Shown in pieces: positions 1 to 6,311 of a stretch of 7,700 nucleotides of DNA. The stretch spans positions 1-7,700 of the forward strand of contig JBHEMZ010000138.1 of assembly GCA_046262315.1 (NCBI GenBank). The letters run 5' to 3'. The stretch's first letter is position 1; each line of letters opens with the position of its first letter. Source of the DNA: JACVRM01 sp046262315 (GTDB lineage Bacteria > Actinomycetota > Thermoleophilia > Gaiellales > Gaiellaceae). The notes beneath the pieces were generated by a model. That model did no database searches, was not told the DNA's origin, and saw nothing but the letters and a program-made list of their open reading frames with translations. The translations under genes and the position numbers were made by a program.

Positions 1-14
1 CTAGATGCTTGATC

Positions 15-43
15 GGTAATTCATGGCCGGGGCCGTGATTGCC
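15..43. repeat. Imperfect inverted repeat (hairpin) ahead of the IS982-type transposase
   Basis: Bases 15-28 and 31-43 are near-perfect reverse complements, with one bulged base and one mismatch or wobble, around a two-base GG centre (core GGCC-GG-GGCC). It lies about 70 bases upstream of the transposase start. It could be a hairpin inside the insertion-sequence leader, part of a terminal repeat, or a terminator for something off the left edge. No T-run follows on either strand, so a classic intrinsic terminator is unlikely. Apart from this hairpin and the ribosome binding site, I see nothing else in bases 1-111. Confidence 0.4.
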
Positions 44-111
44 GGGTAGGGGGTGGCGACAGGGTTGTCGAAGGTCGGCGGTGTCAATGCTCCGTCGACC
101 AGGAGGCCTAC

Positions 112-700
112 GTGCGCGCCGACCTCGACACCCTGTTGATCGCAGTCTATTGCGCTGCCTGCACGCTTTTTCCTTCGCCACCCGAGCTGAAGCGTCGCCG
201 GGGGCGGCCACAGAAGATCACCGACAACGAGCTGATCTGCCTGATGGTGGCGCAGATGCTGCTCGGCCAGCCCAGCGAGCGCCAGTTCCTGCCTGTGGCG
301 GGCTGGCGGCTCGGCCACCTCTTTCCGCACTTGCCGGCCCAGTCGAGCTACAACGAGCGCTGTCGCGCGCTCGCACCGAAGCTGGTCACGCTCTGGCGGG
401 CGATCAGCGCCGAGCTGCCGGGCTTCCACGACCCGCTCAGCTTCGTCGACACGACGCCGCTGCCCTGCGGGCAGAGCGTGCAGACCGCCAACCGGAGCGA
501 GCTCGCGCCCTGGTGCGGCTTCGGCTACTCGGCCGCCCACTCCCGCTTCTACTGGGGGATGCGGCTCGTGCTCTGGTGCGGCCCAGACGGTTGCGTGCGC
601 GACTTCGACCTCGTCCCCGCCAACGCGCCCGAGCGGGAGTCGGTGCTCTGCCTGCTCGAGCGCCAGCCGATCGAAGGCCAGCTCGTGATCGCCGACAAGG
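112..700 (+). pseudogene. IS982-family transposase, 3' truncated by the IS3 element
   Basis: This is the N-terminal 196 residues of a DDE transposase that would cut and join the ends of an IS982-type insertion sequence. The GTG start at 112 is preceded by a strong AGGAGG at 101-106. The N-terminal part has the helical region typical of the family (SYNERCRAL around residues 79-86). The first catalytic Asp lies in FVDTTPL (D113) and the second in LVIADK (D195). The GFGY and SRFYWGMRL segments between them also match the IS982 pattern. The expected C-terminal part with the catalytic Glu is missing: native sequence stops at K196 and the frame continues through the IS3 terminal repeat to a stop at 730-732. 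The rest of the transposase is not found on the far side of the IS3 element. Family assignment is from recalled motif similarity. The product would be inactive. Confidence 0.78.
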
Positions 701-728
701 TGGACCGCCCCCGGTTTGGTGGACACGG
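701..728 (+). repeat. IS3 terminal inverted repeat, orfB side
   Basis: It starts TGGA and contains GCCCCC and GTGGACAC blocks at the same spacing as the reverse complement of 1958-1985. By eye, 21 of 28 positions match. It lies just after codon 196 of the interrupted IS982-type transposase and supplies that frame's stop shortly beyond. Confidence 0.8.
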
Positions 729-732
729 TTGA

Positions 733-1611
733 TTAGGCGGCTATCTGTTCCTCTCTATTCATCTTTTCGTACTCGACGGGCGACAGGTAGTCGAGCGTGG
801 AGTGGAGCCTGACCGGGTTGTAGAACGCCTCGATGTAGTCGAAGACCGCTGTTCGCGCTTCTTGCCTGGTCGAGAACGACTGTCGGCGGAGCAGGTCCTT
901 CTCGAGCGTGGCGAAGAAGCTCTCGGCGACGGCGTTGTCGAAGCAGTCGCCTTTGGAGCCCATCGAGCGATGGACGCCGATCTCGCGGCAGCGCTCGCCG
1001 AAGCGCAGCGACACGTATTGCGAGCCTTGGTCGGAGTGATGGACGAGCCCCGCGGCGGGGCGGCGGCGCGCGATCGCCATCTCGAGCGCGTCGACGACGA
1101 GCTCGGCCTCCAGGTCGGGCCGCATTGACCAGCCGACGATCCGGCGGCTGTAGCAGTCCATCACCGCGGCGAGGTAGAGCCAGCCCTGCCAGGTGCGGAG
1201 GTACTTGATGTCCGCAACCCAGAGCCGGTTCGCTGCGGCCGGGACGAAGTTGCGCTCGACGAGGTCGTCGGCGACGCGCACGCCCGGGACGCGGATCGTC
1301 GTGCGCCGGTAGCGCTTCGGCACCAGCCCGGAGAGCTGCTCGCGCCGCATCAGCCGGTCGACGCGCTTGCGGCCGACACGGACGCCGCGGTGACGGAGCG
1401 CCCGATGGATCCGGCGAGCGCCGTAGGTCTGGCGGCTCTCGGCATGGATCTCCCGAACCCGCTCGACCAGCCACGCGTCGGCGAGCTCACGATCGCTCGG
1501 CGCACGGCTCGCCCAGGCGTGGAAGCCCGAGCGCGAGACGCCGAGCATCCGGCACAGCAGCGAGATCGGGTAGTTGGTCTTCTCCGCCGCGATGAACCGG
1601 AAGCAGCTCAC
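733..1611 (-). CDS. IS3-family transposase OrfB (DDE integrase-type catalytic subunit)
   Basis: This is the catalytic part of the IS3 transposase, 292 residues, carrying out strand cleavage and transfer at the element ends. Residues about 10-95 hold the HTH_21-like helical region (ISLLCRMLGVSRSGFHAW and YGARRIHRALR). The rve/RNase H-fold core follows: D134 in WVADIKYL, D194 in HHSDQGSQY and E230 in NAVAESFFATLEKDLL, giving the classic DD(35)E spacing. The end (FYNPVRLHSTLDYLSP) is typical of IS3 OrfB. The GTG at 1611 overlaps the orfA stop as GTGA, but in this family the active protein is normally an OrfAB fusion made by -1 frameshifting. The frame is open upstream to the slippery site, which agrees with that. 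It looks intact. Confidence 0.95.
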   Translation of the reverse strand: MSCFRFIAAEKTNYPISLLCRMLGVSRSGFHAWASRAPSDRELADAWLVERVREIHAESRQTYGARRIHRALRHRGVRVGRKRVDRLMRREQLSGLVPKRYRRTTIRVPGVRVADDLVERNFVPAAANRLWVADIKYLRTWQGWLYLAAVMDCYSRRIVGWSMRPDLEAELVVDALEMAIARRRPAAGLVHHSDQGSQYVSLRFGERCREIGVHRSMGSKGDCFDNAVAESFFATLEKDLLRRQSFSTRQEARTAVFDYIEAFYNPVRLHSTLDYLSPVEYEKMNREEQIAA

Positions 1612-1910
1612 CGCGTCTCGCTCTCCCGCGCGAAGAAGACCGCGGCTTTTTTCAAGATCTCCCGCTCCTGCTCCAACGTGCGCACCCTGCGCCGCAGCTC
1701 ACGCAGCTCGACCCGCTCCTCGCTCGTCAGACCCGGCTGCGCGCCGGCGTCGACCTTCGCCTGGCTGACCCAGATCCGCAACGACTCCAACGAGACACCG
1801 AGGTCCTGGGCGATCTCTCTCAACGAGCGGCCGCTGCTGCGATAGAGCGCGACCGCCTCACGCCGGAACTCCGGCGGGTACGGCTTCTGGAAGTTCGATC
1901 CCCTTGGCAT
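1608..1910 (-). CDS. IS3-family OrfA (helix-turn-helix DNA-binding subunit)
   Basis: This 100-residue protein binds the IS ends and supplies the N-terminal part of the OrfAB transposase. Residues about 11-50 form a Tnp_1-type helix-turn-helix (EFRREAVALYRSSGRSLREI then LGVSLESLRIWV). Residues about 60-90 form a leucine-zipper-like coiled coil (RVELRELRRRVRTLEQEREI). The KKAAVFFA tail is characteristic of IS3 OrfA. The ATG at 1910-1908 is preceded on the minus strand by GGAGAGG (1927-1921) at a spacing of 10 bases. It overlaps orfB by four bases. Confidence 0.93.
   Translation of the reverse strand: MPRGSNFQKPYPPEFRREAVALYRSSGRSLREIAQDLGVSLESLRIWVSQAKVDAGAQPGLTSEERVELRELRRRVRTLEQEREILKKAAVFFARESETR
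1646..1652 (-). promoter_or_regulatory. Slippery A6G site for -1 frameshifting, orfA to orfB
   Basis: On the minus strand the sequence reads AAAAAAG within the Lys-Lys codons of the OrfA tail (LKKAA). A -1 slip here enters the orfB frame, which stays open through the GTG at 1611 (SRGLLRAGERDAV then SCFRF), and would give an OrfAB fusion. A6G is the standard IS3-family slip site. The zero-frame phase is AAA AAA G rather than A AAA AAG, so efficiency cannot be judged. I did not establish a stimulatory downstream structure. Confidence 0.6.
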
Positions 1911-1957
1911 GGTGGACGATCCTCTCCGCCCGACCGGACTGTGCCGACCAAGCGCTC

Positions 1958-1985
1958 AGGTGTCCACGAAAATGGGGGCATTCCA
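1958..1985 (-). repeat. IS3 terminal inverted repeat, orfA side
   Basis: The reverse complement begins TGGA and carries the GCCCCC and GTGGACAC blocks that match the other end (21 of 28 positions). Reading rightward from here, the element's own sequence is open in the frame of the downstream NTPase and happens to supply an ATG at 1909. Confidence 0.8.
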
Positions 1986-3898
1986 GCTGGCGCTGCAGCT
2001 GGCTGCCGAGGCGGTGGACGACTTCCCGCACGGCGTCTGGTGGGTGCCGCTGCAGGCGCTGCGCGACCCGACGTTGCTGCTCCCAACGATCGCCTCGACG
2101 CTTGGATCGCAGGGCGAACTGGCCGAGCACCTGTTGGGAAAACGACTGCTGCTGGTACTGGACAACATGGAGCAACTTCTCGACGCTGCGGGCGACATCG
2201 CCGAGCTGCTCGCAGCGACCAATGACGTGAAGGCGCTGGTCACGAGCCGCGAGCCGTTGAGGATCGCCGGCGAAGCCGAGTACGAGGTCGAGCCGCTGCC
2301 CGCCGACGACGCCGTCGCGCTCTTCCAAGCGCGCGCGGCCGTATCGGAGCCGATCGAGGCAGTGCGCGAGATCTGCCGCCGTCTGGATAGCCTGCCGCTG
2401 GCAATTGAGCTGGCCGCCGCGCGCACCAAGGTGCTCCCACCCGACCAGCTGATCACGCGCCTGGAGCAGCGTTTGCCCTTGCTGACCGGAGGTCGCCGCG
2501 ACGCGCCCGAACGTCAGCGCACACTGCGGGCGACAATCGAGTGGAGCCATGGTCTCCTGTCGGAAAGCGAGCAGCAGCTTTTCGCCCAGCTGGCTGTTTT
2601 CGCCGGCTCGTTCGATTTCGAGGCAGCAGAGCAGGTGTGCGACGCCGACCTGGACACGCTCCAGTCGCTCATCGAGAAGAGCCTCGTCCGCCGCTGGGCC
2701 TCGGGCCGTCTCGGCATGCTCGAGACGATCTACGAGTTCGCGAACGAGCGGCTGAATGACCGAGAGGTAGCGCGCGCTCTCAATGATCGGCACGCCGCCT
2801 ACTTTGCAGATGTCGCGTTCGAAGGCGACCGCGACTTCCAGTTGGGTCGGCAGGCCGACAGCCTCGGCCGGCTCCGCGCTAACTACACCAACATCCGCGC
2901 GGCGATCGACCACCGCCTCGCTTGCGGCGATGCTGCAGGCGCGTCGGCCATCGGCGAAGCGCTGACCTCGTTTTGGTTGAACGACTCCTCTGCTCGTGAG
3001 GGTCGCACCATCATGGCGCGACTGCTCGCCGCGTCTCCGGAGCCCAGTCCGGACCTGCTCTTTGCGGCGGGTCGTCTCGCCGTACACGAAGGCGATTTTC
3101 ACGCGGCGGACAGGCAATTCGCGGCGAGCTACGCGAGGGCCGAACAGCTAGGCGATGTGACGGCCGCCGCGCACGTTGAGCGGGCAAGCGTACGTCGCGT
3201 CCGTTACCCAACGCGCGGCGGAAGCGGTCGCTCTCGTGAAGCGCGCGGTCGCGCTGACGAGTGCACTTGCTCCGCACCTCCATAGCGACGCGCTTTCGGC
3301 GCTCGGTTCGGCCTTAATCTCCACCGGCGACCTCGTCCTTGCGGAGGCCACGTATCTCCGAGAACTCGAAACGTGTCGCGCTGCGGGTCTGTTGGGGCCT
3401 GCGGCGACCGCCCTCATGAACCTCGGCTGGATCGCGCTTCAACGGGATCAGACCGCGGCTGCCAGCGTCGCGTTCTCGGAGGCTCTTGACCTAGCGCGAA
3501 AAGGCGGGGCGTCAACAGCGCAGATCGAGTCGAATCTCGGAGTGGCAGCCTTGTTGGATGGATCCGTGGAATTGGCGGAACAGTACCTCACCTCCGCCCT
3601 TCGCGACCTGGCTGCGATGAACGCACGACCTGCCGCCGCCGAATGTCTTCTCGGCCTTGCGGCCATTGCCGCGGTCTCCGGTGAGATGGAGCGGGCATCA
3701 ATTCTCGGAGCGGCGTGGCGTGCCGAACATGCGAACCAGAAGACCGCGCCACCTCCCATCCACACACGCATCGAACAGCGCTACCTAAGGGGACTCGAAC
3801 GGACGCCCCCTTCGCCGGCACCCTCATTCGAGGAAATCGTCGAAATAGCGCTCGCGCGGGCCGGAGGATCGTCGCCGACGCATGCCGCCACACACTGA
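1986..3898 (+). pseudogene. AfsR/LuxR-type NB-ARC NTPase with TPR domain, 5' truncated and frameshifted
   Basis: This is the remnant of a large STAND-type regulator. Such proteins usually carry a cyclase, BTAD or HTH module, then an NB-ARC switch, then TPRs, and act as cytoplasmic transcriptional or signalling regulators. The surviving part starts just after the GKT of the P-loop (LALQLAAEAVDDFPHGVWWV). The Walker B is LLLVLDNMEQ (Asp codon at 2161), the sensor-I-like motif is VTSRE (2239-2253) and the GLPL-type motif is DSLPLAIELAA (near 2386-2418). A winged-helix-like part follows (LAVFAGSFDFEAAEQVCD), then MLETIYEFANERL (near 2716-2754) and TPR-like helices. The P-loop and everything before it are gone. 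The frame is open back into the IS3 end (ATG at 1909), but no ribosome binding site supports translation from there. A net +1 shift near 3183-3196 moves the TPR region into another frame; the first frame stops at 3283-3285. It is very probably non-functional. Confidence 0.85.
3176..3898 (+). CDS. TPR-repeat 3' piece of the broken NTPase regulator
   Basis: This reading frame continues the regulator after the frameshift. It contains about four TPR-like helical hairpins, for example ALSALGSALISTGDLVLAEA, ALMNLGWIALQRDQTAAAS, LGVAALLDGSVELAEQYL and LLGLAAIAAVSGEMERASI. TPRs mediate protein-protein or ligand contacts and sense the signal in this regulator class. It ends with a polar tail and a TGA at 3896-3898. 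A TTG at 3176 could be called as a start, but it lies inside the preceding frame with no ribosome binding site, and the TPR array clearly continues the upstream helices. I treat it as the 3' part of the pseudogene, not as a gene. Confidence 0.7.
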   Translation: MSGQAYVASVTQRAAEAVALVKRAVALTSALAPHLHSDALSALGSALISTGDLVLAEATYLRELETCRAAGLLGPAATALMNLGWIALQRDQTAAASVAFSEALDLARKGGASTAQIESNLGVAALLDGSVELAEQYLTSALRDLAAMNARPAAAECLLGLAAIAAVSGEMERASILGAAWRAEHANQKTAPPPIHTRIEQRYLRGLERTPPSPAPSFEEIVEIALARAGGSSPTHAATH

Positions 3899-3945
3899 GC
3901 CCGCCACTCAGCACTGCTCTGTAGAGCCTGCGGGTCGGCGTCACC

Positions 3946-3973
3946 GGAGCCGTCGGCTCTGCGCTCGCGAGCG
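3946..3973. terminator. Possible bidirectional terminator between converging genes
   Basis: Two GC-rich hairpins lie side by side: 3946-3960 (GGAGCC-GTC-GGCTCT) and a perfect 12-base palindrome at 3962-3973 (CGCTCGCGAGCG). They sit just 3' of the tRNA on the minus strand and 48 bases past the regulator's stop on the plus strand, so they could end transcription from both sides. There is no T-run on either strand, so this would have to be a tail-less terminator, and the call is weak. Confidence 0.35.
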
Positions 3974-3976
3974 AAG

Positions 3977-4049
<73 letters not shown>

Positions 4050-4085
4050 CGGCGAAGCACGCGCCGCTCTCGGCGGCGCTGTCTC

Positions 4086-4114
4086 ATGGTATCCAGTCCG
4101 GAGATCCGTTGCAG
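4086..4114 (-). promoter_or_regulatory. Weak sigma-70-like promoter candidate for tRNA-Lys
   Basis: On the minus strand a TACCAT (4091-4086; 4 of 6 to TATAAT) lies 17 bases from CTGCAA (4114-4109; 3 of 6 to TTGACA). The expected start near 4079 would give a leader of about 30 bases before the tRNA. Spacing and location are right, but the -35 match is poor. Confidence 0.25.
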
Positions 4115-4134
4115 ACAACGGAAGGAGTGGACGC

Positions 4135-4138
4135 GGAG
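4135..4138 (+). promoter_or_regulatory. Ribosome binding site deciding the GTG start at 4147
   Basis: GGAG ends eight bases before GTG 4147. A stronger GGAAGGAG at 4120-4127 is 19 bases away and too far. The frame has no other start nearby upstream, and GTG 4147 begins the hydrophobic anchor, so it is preferred. Confidence 0.5.
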
Positions 4139-4146
4139 CGCTCGAC

Positions 4147-4479
4147 GTGGCTGACTTCACGGTCGTGGACGTCGTGGCTGGACTCGGGTTGCTGCTGCTC
4201 AGCTTCGTTGGACTCGTCGCGCTCGTGCGCTGGGTCGGCGCGGGTCTTGAGGGTCGCCGCGTGGCGGCCGGAGGCCCCGCGAAGCCGGAGCCTGCCGTCC
4301 CCGGCCGCGTGCAGGAACTCGCGGAGGTGCTCGCCCGCGATCACGACGCCGAGCTCGAAGACGCCGAACCCGATCCCCGCTTCGGCGAGGCGGCCGAGCA
4401 GCTCGCGGCTCCCGGCGTGCCTGTCGAGCACATCGTTACCGCCACGCGCAGCGGCAACGTCGTGCTCTCCGCCATCGTT
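4147..4479 (+). CDS. N-terminal piece: membrane anchor and unknown region of the Clp-RF2-like protein
   Basis: About 111 residues are in frame before the first lesion. Residues about 9-27 (VVAGLGLLLLSFVGLVALV) form one transmembrane helix with acidic residues before it and R/W/R residues after it, which favours the ATPase part being cytoplasmic. A Pro/Ala-rich linker follows, then amphipathic helices (RVQELAEVLARDHDAELED and FGEAAEQLAAPGVPVEHIV). The lesion lies in SAIV-AALAERD: ATCGTTGGCTGCG reads correctly if one T is removed. Without correction this frame ends at 4534-4536. I do not recognise the soluble part; it is not the double Clp_N repeat. A signal-anchor role is inferred from the single hydrophobic stretch. 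Confidence 0.75.
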
Positions 4480-6311
4480 GGCTGCGCTTGCCGAACGCGA
4501 CGCCGTGCCCGCCGGCACCACCGACCGGCTGATTAGGACGCTGCGCGAATGCCCGGCCTCGCTCGAGCCGTTCGTCTACCGCGTGCTCGTCCGCCACGCC
4601 GAATACCCGGTCATCGGCCCGGCGCTTTCGAAGATCGACGAGGGCATCGACCACGGGCAGCTGGCTGCGTTCATTGCGCTCCGCCTTACCGGCGGCGAGA
4701 CCGTTACCGCCGACACCTTCCGGCGCAACGTGGCGCGGCGGCTCGCCGAGGACGTGGGCCGTCTCGTCGGTGCGTACGGCGAGCGGTTGGGCCCCGAGTT
4801 CGTCGCCGCGTTCGAGGAGTGGCGCCAGTCTGCGGTCGATCTCGACTTCCTCGGCGACTTCGGACGCGTCTGGGAGCGCCCGTTCGCCCGCCCGCCCGCG
4901 CTACTCGTCGGGCGCCGCGCCGACCTGGCCGAGCTGATCCGCGAGGCCGTCGAGCATCGCTCCGTGCTGCTCGTCGGCGAGCATGGCGTGGGCAAGACGG
5001 CGCTCGCTCGTGCAGCGCTAGACCGCCTGCCCGAGACCGCGGCCGTCTTCGAGGCGTCTGCGGCCCGCGTCCACGCGGGCGCCGTCTTCGTCGGCGAGCT
5101 CGAGACCCGTGTCGCCGACATCGCCCAGCGCCTGAAGGGGCGTCAGGCTGTCTGGGTCTTCCCGCGGCTCGAAGAGGCGCTCTACGCCGGCCAGCACTCT
5201 CGGAGCCCCCAGGGCATGCTCGACGCGCTGCTCCCGCACGTCGAGAGCGGCGACGTTCGGCTCGTTGCCGAGGTCGCCCCGGAGGCGTACGAGCGCCTCG
5301 TCTCGGCGCGCCCGCGGGTTGCCAGCGCCTTCGAGGTCGTTCGCATCCGCCCGCTGGATGAGCGCGAGTCGATCGAGGTCGCTCGCCACGCGCTCGAGCA
5401 CGACGGCCTCGACGTGGATGCCGCCGGCGAGACGTTGACCGAGTCGTTCGAGCTCGCGCAGCAGTTCCTCCCGCGAGTGGCTGCGCCCGGGAACTTGCTC
5501 GGCGTGATTCGCGCGAGCGCGCACGAGGCTGCGGAGGAGGGTCGCACCTCGTTCGACACCGCGGACGTCCTGCGCACGCTCGCCGCCTCGTCGGGTCTGC
5601 CTCTCGCGATGCTCGACCCCACCCAGCCGCTGGACCTGGACGAGGTGCGTGCCTATTTCGGCGAGCGCGTGCTGGGCCAGGCCGAGGCTGTGGACACGAT
5701 CGTGGAGCGGATCGCGCTCGCGAAGGCGGGGCTCACCGATGCGACGCGCCCGCTCGCCGTGCTGCTCTTCGTGGGGCCGACCGGCACCGGCAAGACGGAG
5801 ATCGCCAAGGACCTCGCCGAGTTCATGTTCGGCTCGCCAAACCGGCTGGTGCGGCTCGACATGAGCGAGTTCCAGACGCCCGACGCGCTGGAGCGCCTGC
5901 TCGCGGACACGAGCACGGAGACACGCGGCACGAACCTGATCGCCGCGGTACGCAAGGACCCCTTCGCAGTCGTGCTCCTGGACGAGTTCGAGAAGGCCGC
6001 GCCGCCGGTCTGGGACCTCTTCCTCCAGGTCTTCGACGACGGCCGCCTCACCGACCAGCAGGGGCGCGTGGCCGACTTCCGCCGCTGCGTCATCGTCCTC
6101 ACCTCCAACGTCGGATCTTCGATCGCCACTCGGGCCCGCCCGGGCTTCTCCGACACGCGCGAGCCGTTTCGACCCGAGCGGATCCAGGAGGCGCTGCGCC
6201 GTTCGTTCCGCCCGGAGTTTCTGAACCGCATCGACCGCGTCGTCGTCTTCCGACCGTTCGAGCGCGCGCAGATGCGGGCGCTGCTCGACAAGGAGCTCGC
6301 CGACGCTCGCA
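4480..6311 (+). CDS. Central piece: tandem AAA+ modules of Clp/HSP100 type
   Basis: This is the ATP-driven engine. The first 150 or so residues are helical and unrecognised (through VDLDFLGDFGRVWERPF). Module 1 has Walker A GEHGVGKT (277-284), but in place of the usual hhhhDE Walker B it has AVWVFPRLEEAL (334-345), followed by AGQHSRSPQGMLDALLP, which fills the place of the Clp pore-loop and helical segment. Module 2 is canonical: the GQ entry motif (VLGQAEAV), Walker A GPTGTGKTE (543-551), DMSEFQ, Walker B VVLLDEFEKA (D612, E613), DGRLTDQQGRVADFR, sensor 1 LTSN (N654) and the Arg finger in FRPEFLNRID (R694). A PGF tripeptide at 665-667 occupies the place of the ClpP-contact loop. Module 2 is as good as in working Clp ATPases; module 1 probably binds ATP but may hydrolyse it poorly. 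Residue numbers refer to the frame-corrected protein. Confidence 0.9.

Larger units (their letters stand above)
701..1985 (-). mobile_element. Complete IS3-family insertion sequence (about 1285 bp)
   Basis: The element has the standard IS3 plan: imperfect terminal inverted repeats, two overlapping genes orfA and orfB in relative -1 frames, and a length in the usual IS3 range. Both genes look intact, with a full DDE triad, so the element may be able to transpose. The bases just outside the ends (CAAGG on the left, GCTGG on the right) are not a target-site duplication. The left flank is an IS982-type transposase and the right flank is an unrelated NTPase gene, so the element now joins two pieces of DNA that were not originally adjacent. 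Confidence 0.9.

Noticed and set aside
1858..3117. Long minus-strand open frame opposite the NTPase regulator
   Set aside because: It has no recognisable domain, and the plus strand carries clear NB-ARC motifs across the same bases. It is a GC-rich antisense shadow.
3176..3898. Independent TPR protein gene starting at TTG 3176
   Set aside because: There is no ribosome binding site, it overlaps the preceding frame, and it continues that frame's TPR array. It is better explained as the 3' part of a frameshifted gene.
4061..4079. GC hairpin (GCGCCG...CGGCGC) as a terminator
   Set aside because: It lies upstream of the tRNA and of the Clp-type gene, with no T-run; probably leader structure or chance in GC-rich DNA.
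4480..6311. Assignment as ClpB or ClpC proper
   Set aside because: It lacks the Clp_N repeats and any middle coiled coil, and module 1 has an aberrant Walker B. It is Clp-related but should not carry those gene names.
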